64,000 bases of DNA from Aquila chrysaetos chrysaetos (taxonomy: Eukaryota > Chordata > Aves > Accipitriformes > Accipitridae). The stretch's first letter is position 1, and the number at the start of each line of letters is the position of its first letter. The stretch covers positions 4,154,001-4,218,000 of the forward strand of contig NC_044012.1 of the NCBI RefSeq assembly GCF_900496995.4. Reading direction: 5' to 3'. The notes beneath the pieces were generated by a model, which was given only the letters and a program-made list of their open reading frames with translations, was not told the DNA's origin and did not search any database. Both the position numbers and the translations under genes were made by a program. Shown here piece after piece: positions 21,869 to 33,300 of this stretch.

Positions 21869-22130
21869 TTTCCCCAGGAGAGATCAAATAAGGAGCCTGG
21901 CTTTCAGGATCGAGACGATTCAGAGTCTTGGCAAGGAGGGAGGGAGACGGGGAGGGAGGGAGAGCGAGGGCTGATCGCTGGTGAGAGCCGCTTTTCGCTG
22001 CGCAGCTTCTGGGAAGGGAAAGGGGGAAAAAAAAAAAAAGGATCCCACAAGCAGAAGCCAGGAGCTGCTGTTGAACTTCTTTACTCAAAGTTAGATGAGG
22101 TTCTCGGCTCACATGTTCACACAAAGCACA
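21869..22130 (-). promoter_or_regulatory. WFDC1: WFDC1 5' UTR and probable promoter region
   Basis: Sequence just upstream of the WFDC1 start codon. On the minus strand it is strongly pyrimidine-rich at about 21940-22040 (runs of CTCCCTCC and a T13 run) with several CpGs near GCGCAGCGAAAAGCGG. No clear TATA box sits at a usable distance. A TATA-less start in this tract is the simplest reading, but the start site itself cannot be located from sequence. Confidence 0.4.
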
Positions 22131-22845
22131 CGCTCTCCTTGAATGATAGATGGGACGATTATTTGGAAAGATTATTTTTAGACCTTTGTTCCCAACATCT
22201 GGCATCCTCAGACAGCCCTATTCAAAGCCAAAGCGTGGGATCAGATGACAGCTGCCGCAGGGGGAAATAAAGGTCTTGGAGGGGTGGGCTCGGCAGCTTC
22301 TAGCAAACAGCTCACCCAAACTTCCCGAGCTACTCGGCTCTCCCTTTGTGTGCTTCCCACTGTGCCCTGAGCTGTGGTTTTGGATCATGTTTTGACAAAG
22401 TGATAACTTCATATGAAGTTTGCTTGAAGAAAATGATTTAAAGACGTGATAAACATGCAGGGGCTTTAATTAAACCAAGTTGACGTTAGCTTTCTGCAAA
22501 TGATTTCAAAGAAGGGGAAGGCATGGCCATTGGGGAAAAATAAATCCATGTGCATGGGTGGGGAATAGGAAAGGCAGGCAGCTTAGAAATGACATGACCA
22601 AATGGAAAGTGAGGAAGGGGACGTGAGTCAGCCTGTGCCTGACAATGGGAGAGAGGGAGAGACTGCATCTGGGGTATTAGACACCTACATGGACATTCAG
22701 GCACCCAAGTGCCTGAAGGACAAGAATGGACTTATGAAATCAGGCTGAAAGCATCCCAGCATCCTGCCTGGATGGGGACAGAGGCAGGTGCCAAAGAAAA
22801 AGTATGAGAACAGGGCAACTGATGCATATGTATCCATGTATATAC
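22131..22845. other. Upstream flank of WFDC1, nothing recognised
   Basis: Unique sequence between the WFDC1 promoter region and the candidate exon at 22.9 kb. Short AG-rich stretch at 22640-22670. No coding signature. Confidence 0.45.
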
Positions 22846-22954
22846 TTTCATAGCCTTCAGTAACGGTGTTCGGGGCTTCCTGAGCCAAATGTGGGGGCTG
22901 TTTATTTTATAATCCTCCATGAATTTCTCCTCCAGCAGCTTGTCCATCCTCCAC
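22846..22954 (-). other. Candidate exon of an unidentified minus-strand transcript
   Basis: Strong acceptor TTTCTTCCTTCATTCCAG|GTGG. The frame, starting with one base that completes a split codon, reads WRMDKLLEEKFMEDYKIN and then SPHIWLRKPRTPLLKAMK. It may end at a weak donor AAA|GTATAT or read on to a stop at 22732. It joins in frame to the candidate exon at 25330-25455. No family is recognised, the peptide is basic and probably helical, and chance is a real possibility. Confidence 0.3.
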
Positions 22955-25027
22955 CTGGAATGAAGGAAGAAACAGAACCACAAAGTTAATTGAGATACAA
23001 GCACCAAGCCCTGCTTGCCTTCAATTTACCCTCACTGCAGCCCTGCTCTATAGCCTAGGCAGAACAGAGTGGAGGCTTGCTGGATGCATTGGATTTATTG
23101 TGTATCTGCTGTAAGATGGGTCTGCACAGGAGTGTTAGACCTTGTGGACAAATACAAAAACAATCTTCCGATTCTTCCTTATATCAGAAAGCTGTGGCAA
23201 GTCACTTTGATCCATGCCTAAGGGTCAATAGCTGCATGTAGGTGGCAGCCAAAGGATTTAATCTCCAAGCTTGCCAGAACACGGTGATGGAAATCTGAAG
23301 AGTGAGTGAGGTGTGGGTTTTAAAAGCTCTGTATTTAACTGAATATATTTGATTTATTTAGAGATAAGGGGTTTACAGGGTTTCTAGCAGTAACTGTGCT
23401 TTGGGGCAGTCTTGTCTGCATCTCTACCGCTGTAGAAAGCTTCTTAGCACCAAAACCTGTTCAGTTCATGCCAGGGAATTTAGTTGGTAAGAAAAGCCAA
23501 GCAGGGACCACTGTTATGGGCAGAAAGTAGAGAAAGAAGGGTGGGGGAAAAAGAATGAAGAGTTAAACTGGGAAGGGTCATCTCCCTCACAGATGCAGCA
23601 ATATAAGGAGGTCCTCCTGGGACTGGCAGAGCAAGCTGCCTTGCCTCTGCGTGGAGTCTATGGACTCCCAAAGGAGCTCCAGTGGCAAGTGTCTTGGAAG
23701 GGATCTCTCTGGGGATGCAATGCCTGTATATTGCTCTGTGTTTGTATAATCTTCATCGCTGCTTGATCCATAGGTTGCTCCTGCAATAACATGACATGTC
23801 GCTCCCCAAGGCATGAGCAGGGTTCTGGGGGGCTGACAGGATTTTGGGGGACCCCATGGCACAGTTGTTTCAGGGAGTGTGCATTTGGCCTGGAGAGCTT
23901 TTCATGGCACAGAGGCTTCATCACTCTCCAGCAGGCTGCTGAGAAGACTGTCTCAGCAGAAAGCATGGCTCCAGGTCCCTGACACCTGCTTTGCACCATC
24001 CTGCCGGTTCTCCTCTCTCTTTAAATGTAGTCACTCACTTAAAACAGTATTTCTCACCATTTTCATTTAAACAGGTCATTTCCCTCAGGCTGTCTTCTCT
24101 TCTGCATTTAATTAGGACAACTGTGGAAAACTCATGTCCACGGGTCAGTCTACAGCTACACAAAGTGACTCCCTAATGACTGAAGTGTTAACTTCAGATG
24201 AAGGCAGAGCTCACCACCTACAGGTCACTGTCATCTCCACCGAAATCTCATCCAAATGTCATCTGAAATCAGCAGTTGTGCTGGAGTTAGTGAAAGGCAC
24301 ACTAAGACATCGTCAGTACATTCAGAGAGGAATACATCACTACCACAAGACTTCAACTTGTGGCTTTATTTTTTATTGCTCAGAGAACTTTGTCCGACAC
24401 AACAGGATGCCTCCAATTCCCTTCAAAAACAAATCTCCCCTGCTTGTTGCAATATTAATATCTATCTGCACCTTGATAAAGCACCTTTCAGGCACAGCCA
24501 GGAGCTCCCACCAGTGTCCTGACTCCTGTGTTGTAAGGTGTCAAATGACATGGCTGGTTGCACAGAATAAACAAGATTTTTTCTTAGAGTATTCCTACTT
24601 AATTTATGCCTTTGTGCTGATATTTCACATGTCTGTGCTCTTGCTGAAACCCAAACCAGCATGAAACAACAACTGTTCCTGATAAATCTCCCTAATTTAA
24701 TTTCATTTTTGTTGTTTGTTTCATATACTTGCAATCTGGACTCAGAGCAACTAATTCTAAAGATTAATAGCTACTTCAGACACCATTTACTGGCCTTTCT
24801 TTTGGCAGATATACAGCTTTGACATTTACCGAGGAGAAACTAGGGTCTGTGCATTACAGTTCATGGATTGTATACCAGAGAAGTGAGAATTCTCCTGCAG
24901 GACCAAACTTCAACAGCTGGTCATGGTCTTCACATAAAAATGAACGCTGACGTTATAACACTTAGGCCTCCTGCACACAACCACTTCACCTTAACTTCCC
25001 AAAGTACTGCATGCAATGCCTGGACTA

Positions 25028-25090
25028 GATTATCCCTAATATCAGATGGGGAAACTGAGGCACAGGGTAAGTGATTTGCTGAAATTAGAC
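25028..25090 (+). repeat. MIR-like fossil SINE core
   Basis: The stretch ATTATCCCTA...GATGGGGAAACTGAGGCACAGGGTAAGTGATTTGCT follows the conserved MIR core (attatccccattttacagatgaggaaactgaggcacagagaggttaagtgacttgcc) in order, with one short gap. No flanking duplications survive, as expected for an element older than the bird-mammal split. Recognised by eye only. Confidence 0.65.
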
Positions 25091-25329
25091 CTTCTTCCAT
25101 CTGCATGACCAAACTGCTAGAGTTATAAGAGCTCAGCCTAGGCCAGGGCTCTGTTGCTTCAAGGCTCTGTACTCACATTCAACAGGGAATTCTTCATGCC
25201 ACCCATTTCCATTCCTCACATGCTTCTACCTCCAGTCTGTCTTGGAAACTAGCCAAGGGATTTTACATTTTTTATAGGATTAAGAAAAACTTCTTTAGCT
25301 GGCAACGTTGGAAAGAATATATTTCTCAC

Positions 25330-25455
25330 CTTTTCTGGATATTCTTCTTCTTCTTGGTAGTCCCTGGCAGGGCTGTCTCATCACAGGACAACTGCAGGAC
25401 AGCTTTAGCCCATTTCATATTCACACTGCCCTCCCATTTGGAGCCCAGTGCAAAC
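25330..25455 (-). other. Candidate 126-nt exon of an unidentified minus-strand transcript
   Basis: Bounded by acceptor TTGGTTTAG|GTTTGC and a strong donor AAAAG|GTGAGA. One of the three frames is open through all 42 codons, reading FALGSKWEGSVNMKWAKAVL and ending TTKKKKNIQKR. The exon is symmetrical (phase 2 in, phase 2 out) and splices in frame to 22846-22954. Family unknown. Confidence 0.3.
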
Positions 25456-26959
25456 CTAAACCAAGAGAGACTTTAGCCCACTCAGTTACGGAGGCTCCTT
25501 GCTCCTGCTACAGAGCAGTTCATGTCTTATCAAGTTCACTTTTGAATGGCCCATTCAGAAAAAAAAAAGGAAAAAAAAAAAAGAGTAGCAGCTTTGACTT
25601 TCTGAAGAATTTCTTGTTTAACAAAGCAGTTCTCGGCAGGTTTATGGCTCCAATTATTAGTATAAAGCATTCTTAACAGCTTGTGAAGTAATTATAGGAA
25701 TCAGGCACAAATCCTTAGCAAACACAGCCACTGGTAATAATTAGAAATTTAAAATTTACTGCTAAGCATATTTCTGAGTTGTGTTACTTTAAATGCTAGG
25801 TATTTGATGACGTATTATGTTTTTAAAACTATTATTTCAAGAAAGAGAGAAAATTAATTGCCATTTTCTCTTAAACTACATCTTATCTACACACAACGGT
25901 TGGGCCACAGTCATTTACTCTAAGTGGATTAACTCCCTCTGGTGATGGTTACATCCATATAAAGTTGCTGTATGGCTATTCTATGCAAAGTGGAATAAGT
26001 GATGCTGGTATAAGACATCCTTGTGTTATTATAATGTCTTGGCTAGATTTGGCTCCTGCTTGTCTGAAATCTTGAGCATTCAGCAGGCAGGCAGTTACAC
26101 TGACAGCTGGAGAAAAGCAACAACTATAGTAACGTATATAACTGTATCAACACTGTGCAATTAGCCCAGGGAACGCATTAAAAGTGAAAAGCCACATACC
26201 TAACCAGTACGTCTGGCCATGCGCAAGACGTGTGTGAAGGAACCAGCAAGCAAATTTTCTACTAGTGAAAGTTTACAGTGCGCTCAGTTGCGTCATTCAT
26301 AATAAAATGATTTTTTTCTATAGGCTTGTCCAGGGAATACGTAGTACATCACTAAGTCAAGGTTTCTCTGCATCAAGATTTGTGGTGCAGTTCCTCACAC
26401 AAAATTCCCACTGCCTTTAAGGGTGTTAAATGAGATCGCTTCATACATCATCACTAAGCAAGGAGTCATCTTCTGTGCATGAATCTGTGCGAATTTCCAT
26501 TCCACAAATGGTTTCAATAAGGCAAATTCTGCAGTAACATAAATTGCTGTCAGATGATAGTGGGAGAATGTGGCTGAGACTTGAGCATCTCCCCAGGACC
26601 TGTGAAACCTTCAGCATCATTTGTTACAGTGAGGAAGATGTATCTGAATAAAAGGAGGGCATTTTATCAGGCTAGGAGAACAAAATCACTTTTGGAACCA
26701 GGATTCGTGCTGCCTGATTAAAATGAATTAAATAATGGTTTTAAAAAATGTTCTCAGGGAGGTTCTGAGTGAAAGTCACAGGGTGTTTGTGCAGCCAAGG
26801 AAAAATTTCTTTCTCCAGCCAAAAACAAGTGAGGTAGGTTAGCCTAAGCCAAGACTTCCCCTTTCCCAGAGGAAAGATTTGACTTTTAAGGAAAGATTAT
26901 GTCAAAGGGAGAGCTTCCTCAGAGAACACAACTCCAGCAGCATGAGGTGACTCATTTTA

Positions 26960-27388
26960 GCGTGATATAATCACAGTACCTTCATGCCAGGGGTTGCTGC
27001 AATTCTTTATCTGTGGCGCTTCCAGGCCTGCTGTTTCCTCACCAGCTCTGCGTAGGTTCTGTTGCCAAAAGCAAAGGGCAGTGGTTTTCTGGGGGTTAAG
27101 CAGGTTAGAGATTGTTGATAGTACCTGATCTGGTGGGAAGGCAAGGTTACAGCTGCTCTGTCTCCCCCATCTCCTGCACACCCAGCTGCTGGTGGCCAGC
27201 CCTGGGGGGTCCTGCCTGCTGTACCACTTGGGAACAGGGTTTATGTGGCCTGAGGGAGACCTGCAGGTGCGTGCTGGGATCAGCAAAGGGTGATAGAGCA
27301 CTTCCCAGGGCTTCTTATGGGTCAGGTACATCAGGAGAACAACTCCACTGATCACAGTGACAAAAAACCAAGCTAACGCTCCCCCCTG
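26960..27388 (-). other. Open frame with a membrane-segment-like start, possible exon
   Basis: 143 codons open after a TAG that overlaps a possible acceptor (TAGCAG|GGGGGAGC, weak pyrimidine tract). It begins GGALAWFFVTVISGVVLLMY, a convincing 19-20-residue hydrophobic helix, followed by the basic stop-transfer THKKPW. A phase-2 donor AAGTG|GTACAG at 27225 would connect in frame to the 25330-25455 exon. W...YHPLLIP loosely resembles a cytokine-receptor Box 1 but proves nothing. Chance ORFs of this length occur elsewhere in the window. Confidence 0.22.
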
Positions 27389-30300
27389 CTACTCCCAGCT
27401 GCCTTGTGAAGGCTCAGCACTAGGGGCTTACCACTCAGACTTCCACTCAGTTTTAGGAAATCAGCAAAACCAAGTAAATCCAGAGTGTTTTTGTTTTGAA
27501 TATGAGCACAGAAAAACCATAGCCCTAATTCAGCTTGCCTCAGCTAAACCTGCTGCGTGAAATTCAGGGAAACCTATAGGAAGTGCTGGGCTCCCCAACA
27601 ATGAGAGATGGCAGCACTTTTATCTGTATGGTCACCCCTTCAACCTATGCTTTGTGTAAGATACCCTAAAGCAGCAATATTATAATTGTCACTTTTTTAT
27701 CTCGCCTAAGAGCCCAGACAGTGATTGGGATTGCTCACTGCATGGACTAGCAGGAAAAGGAGTCCCTTATGTGTGCCCACGCAGGTGGGTGCATGTGATA
27801 ATCAACAAATAAAAGAAACTGCAGCATCTCTTGAGGGGTGACACTGAATGGAGATGATACACCCCATCACCCAGGGGCTTATTTTACAGCCAGCTCTACT
27901 GGAAGACACCAAATCTGGGTTTTCAGTATGGACTCATTCCTTCTCTGAGCAGGAAAAGCTGGCTATTGTGTCTGTGCCACATGTTTGCTACCAGTGAAAT
28001 GCACTGGGAATTTATAGGATGAAATAAAAGATCAAAAGCAATTCAAAACACAGACAGGTGATTCTCTTTAAGCATCTGGCCTCAAGACCTCGCAAAGCCT
28101 GGCAGAGGTCAATGTTAAGTGGCCCCTGACCATTTGGAAAGGCCTATAAAGAAGAATATAAAGTGTCTCTACGTTTAACTAGCTTTATTGCATATGAGAT
28201 ATAAATTAAGCAGATGAATGTTATTAGAGAAGCACTCTCATGAGTGCTGCATCCCACTAACAAAATTAGCAGGAAGTCTTCAAATATATGATCAAAACAT
28301 CATATTAATTATGAGGCAGAAAGGTACTTAGTCCAAGGGAGAGGCTTGCCTTTACGGTGCAGCATGTGGCTGTGCCTCCGCTGCGATGCCGTGTGCCCTG
28401 GGGAGACCACAGTGAATCCCGAACAATTTCTCTGGGTGGGACTGCCAGAGCTGCGGTTTTTGCCCACACGCTCCCTTGGGCCAGTTCCCTCTGGGGCATT
28501 GTTGTCCCAAAGTCTTTTGTCTCCAAAGAGGCCTCTGTGAGCAGTTAATGTCCCTGCAGGGAGGCAGGAGAGGAGGCTGGAGGGGCTGGAGGGGAGCGGG
28601 GACCCTTTCCCTCTCAGGCCAGTGGGATTGCTGCATGTTTTGGACTGGGGGGGACATACCGTGAAGCTCTCACACTGCGACTGCCGAGAGAAGCCGAGTC
28701 ATGGACTGGAAACCTCAGAGAAATCTCCCTGGAGGACAGATTTCACCCTAAAATGAAAGACATGGGGAGTTAGTCTGTGTGCATTCGCATAGATTTTACA
28801 GCAAATCTGCAGCCCTTTACCATGCTCTGCACAGCAACGAGCTTGAATTCCCTGGGGGTAGCAAGACTGCACTCAGGGACCGCTGGCCCTAAAAAAGCAG
28901 AGCTGTGCTCTGGGGGCTCCAAAGAAGCGTGGGGCACATGATACCTTGCTTGGACCATAGTAAGGCACAGGTCAGAGCCAGCGACCAGGCAGTCATGTCA
29001 GCATGGACACTAATAAAACCATTTAAAAGGCACATGCCATTAGCAAATTCACAATTTTACACATGACATTGAAACGGGTTATTTGGGGGCTGATTCCCTG
29101 CACTGACCCACAAAGACTGGACGAGGGCCAAGCAGTTTGGTTTTGGTGCTGCATCTCTCTGAGTTTGAAATCTGCCTGCCTGTAGCCCCAGAGACAGATG
29201 GTTTCCCATAACAAAAGTGTCTTGCCTACATCCAGAAATAGCAATTTAATAAAGTGCCTGTCAGTGGCACCTGCAAACACTGAACAAGAAGCAGATGAAA
29301 GGCCAGATATATATCAGCATTGTGCTTGCATATGATTTCCTTTATGAAACCTTTAACCTCCGCGTCCCACATACTATTACAAGAGAACTCCTTCACTCTC
29401 TGCTGCTGCTCCTCTGAGGCAATGAATACTCTGGCAAGGACACTAAGTGATTTCCCAGGTCCAACCACAAGGCAAGGATATTAAGACTTGCAGTTGGTAA
29501 TGTTGCTTCAGAATTTCTTAGAAGAGATCCAAGGATTTTGGAGCCTGAGAGCCACATTTGCTGTATCATCCCATTGCTCTTAAGGAGTTTGCTACGAGAA
29601 GGCAGATAGTTTTTCTTGTCTTCTCTTATCCGAGGAGCATGGTTAAACAAGCTATAGAAAATTCCACTTGCCTTTGACCTCTTGATAAAAGTCTTATCTA
29701 AAGCTGGTTGAAGATAGACAGCAGTATTTTGAGCTGTTGCAGACTGAGATTATCTAGGAGTGTTCCCTTTTATGTCCTTCAGCAGAGTGTCTGGAAGTCA
29801 GTACATATGTTTCCATCATCTACCTGGTCTGAAAGGGACATGCAGGCTCTCTCCTATGCAAAAGCTCTACTAAGTGGGCTGGATCTCATTCACCACTGAC
29901 TCCTGGTGCCCAGGTCGAGCTCAGATTCTGGCTTCTATCCTTGCACTCTCCCTAGGCATTGTTTTGAATACTCTCTTGGCTTGGGCATTAAATATAATTA
30001 GATGTCCTTTCAAAATCAGAAATCAAGCGATGCAAAACCGGCATTGCAAAGCAAAAAATTCCTGCAAGGAAGTTCCGAAAACTGCTTGCTGACATTCACA
30101 CGTGCCCTTGAACACCCGAGGATAAGCCCTCTCCAAGAGGCCTCTGGGCAGACAGACAGCTTTCGCAAGCTTCGCTGTGGCAGGAAAACACAAGAGACCT
30201 CAGGTAGTGTCCTTTTTTGATGTATGTATCCCTAATTAAAAGGATGCATCTCATAGCTTATAGCTTGGCCAATTTCATTCCTCAGCTCAGCAAGGGACTT

Positions 30301-33300
30301 CTTTTAGCAGCCAGACATAGCTTAATTTTTTGAAGGTGCTGAAAGAAGTATAATAGAAGGGGTTTCCTCCCCTTGTGTCTCCGTGTGAGGTCCTGAACAG
30401 CAAGGTTTAGTATTCCAGCTGAATTCCTTCTGAATCGTTCAGCAGGCTGGGAGAGACACACAGAGAGTTTCCACCTTTTATCTCAGCACAAAACTTTCCA
30501 TCTGAATAGAGTCTCTTTAATGGGAAAGTTATTGTCCTCCAGTGAGCCACTCATTTTTAGGATGACAGTAACTTGCATTTTGCCACAGATGTTGCCTATT
30601 ACAACGTTTCCCATTCCTGACATAAAGGGGAAACATGAAGGTACTTTGGACGCACGGTGCCTCAGCCGCAGTCAATTGACGCTTTGCATTCACTGCCACG
30701 TTCAGTTTGCTTCCACGCTCCGCTCTCGTGCAGCTGCAGTAAACCATTTGGGCAAGGCAGAGAAAGGAGAACAGAGAAGGATGTTTACGTTATGGGAGAA
30801 CAACAGCGTGAGAAATGGTGACATCTCTATTACAAAGTCAATGTTTTGAATATTGCACGGAGACTTCAGCAACGGGTGTCCCTACTTCTGCAGCAAAACA
30901 ATCTGGACGTTGTTAGCTAAGCACAAAGCAAAAACTCTCTAAACACCCTGTTAGCACCAGGCAGAGATTAAAAGCAGTGCTAAAAAACAGACTGTATTAC
31001 AGACCTGGCTTCTGTCATTACTTAGCGCTGAATGTGGCTACGGAAGATGGTCACATCTCTAATTCTCATGAGAGTACACTCCCAGCTCTGCATGACACAG
31101 CTGCTTTTGCCATTCACCATGTGAATTTTATATGCCAGAAAATGTTTATTTCAGTTTTGATTCAATTTTCTAGTTAAATATTATATATTATATAACTACA
31201 TGTATTATATAAAGATAAATTCTATATATATTTCTATATAATTATTAAGTTTACATATACTTAAGCTTCAATCTCCAGCACGTTTCTTGTTTGCTGATGC
31301 CCCCCCAAAAGTAATGGAGCAACATCATCAAACCTCTCTGCTTGGTACTTTATAGCTCTTCCTAATACAGGCTGCTTAATACCTGCAGAGTGGGTACAGG
31401 GCTTGCCAGAGTTTGAGTTCAGATTTACACTTAAGTTTTGCCCCACTTGGCAACTTTTTGGCTACTTCAGGGTTCATTTATCTGAGATTTCCAGTGCCCA
31501 GCAATTCTGGACATGTTCCAATGCAAATCTTTTCTACAGAGCAAGCAGTTATATATTTTGTCCAGCCTGAAACGTGGCAACCTAAGTCCTCTGTGAATAG
31601 ATATCTAATTAGTAGGAGCAAGAGAACATTCTCAAAGTATCGTAGAGACCACTGAACACACTAGTCCCATGGGCCAATTAGGGTTTGGTGGACATTGTGC
31701 TGGTTTTTTTCAGTGGAATCATAAATGTTTTTCAGGTCTACAAGGAAAGGGACTGACGCAAGCATCGAGGTGAGGGGCAGGCCCCCTGCATCAGGCTATG
31801 AGACATGTCTACACAGGAGTCATATGATGAGTAACACTCAAACCCCACTGTTCATTCAGGCATCAAACAGGCCAAAGTCTCTCCTTCCTCCTTGTTTGCT
31901 GAAGTTCCCACTGTTGTGCCTCAAAATGGGGAGTAAGGGAAAATGCTGTATCCTAGGCAAAACAGAGGGAAAAACCAAGACCCTCCAAATTATTATTAGG
32001 ACGCTCCAGAAGTGTCCAGGCCAAACTAGAACATCTGGGTTGTTTGGACCATTCTTTTAGCACATTTTCATAGTATAGGACAAACATTTGCAGTTGATTT
32101 GGCATGAGTTCCAGATCCTTTTCCAAGTCTACCTGTTTTTCAAAGCCATTAACGTATTCTTGAGTGTAACCAGCCCTAACAAATCTCTTTTTTCTGCCTA
32201 GGCTTCCCAAAGTAGCTGCATTATTTCATCATTCATGTTTTCTGCATTCTGAGAGTGTTAAGGGATCTGGAGGAAGTGAATAGCTGAATATTCAAATACT
32301 TTTTCACAATATCTCTCCATCTTCTCTTTAAAGTCTTGAATTTGATTTTTTTTCCAACTTACATCCAGCATGCTCTTTGGCAAGAGAAAGCTCAGATGAG
32401 GCTTGACTCCTTAATTACATTATTGGCAGACTGTGGCATTCCTTTGTTACTTTCTTGATCTAATTCCCCCAAAGAGCTGCAAAAAGGAGAATGGTGGATT
32501 AATTTAATCATAGCCTCTTGTGTGGTTAAATACCAACTCTTTTATTGTCCACATGCATTTGGGTGCTCTGAACTTCATCTCTTCGACCCAGAATGAAAGC
32601 CTCTTCCACTGTACATTTTTTCCCTTCAGACTTTATGTCAAAGGAGTGATGCAGACTAAAGTCCACGAGTTGGGAGTAAGTGGAGACTCAGTAGCTGGAG
32701 CAGAGGATTCAAAGCATTTTTTATTCCATCAAGTCCTTCAGACACAAACCAGCAAGGCTAATTCAGCTGACGGCTGAAGGACACCTCCCACGACTCCTTA
32801 GAGCAGCTGTAGACACGGGCAGGGTCCTTGTAAGAAGGATGCATTGCAATGTCAAAAGTCAGTGTTGGAGCAATGCATCTGCTTGAGGTTTTGGGGGCAC
32901 TGAGGTTTGCAAGCCGCAAATTCATATTTTGCTGAGCATGTATGCATATATAGAGGGAAAACCCTTCTCATGACAAGGTAATGGAGACAAATGCTGTAAA
33001 ACCCCTTTCATCTGGGGCTTCATTTCAGCAGAACCTGCAGTTATTACAAATTTTCTGTCTCAATTAACTCAACACTTCTGCCAAAGAAACCCGGGACATG
33101 CTGTTTGCAGCACGGCAGATTTACTTTTCTGTGCAGACTTAAACAGCTGTTTCAGACTGTGACTGAAAAGTTATGGCATTTACAGTTGAGTTTTGCCAGA
33201 CTCTTAACTGAAATGTAATAGCGGAAGTGTTAGCTGTGTCTCTTCATCTCTGGATGCATGTCCCTCAGATGTGAGGCCCCCTGTCTTTGTCTCAAGGGGT

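Noticed and set aside
24134..24664. 176-codon plus-strand ORF with a hydrophobic C-terminal part
   Set aside because: Composition is irregular and no family is recognised. Similar lengths arise by chance several times in this window.
28660..28745. Possible exon ending in a good donor CACG|GTATGT on the minus strand
   Set aside because: From the upstream acceptor all frames hit a stop, and only an unlikely internal acceptor gives an open frame, so it was not added to the candidate gene.
31953..32210. Minus-strand 85-codon ORF with a helical charged peptide
   Set aside because: No recognised family and no convincing splice chain; AT-rich context with only modest open length.
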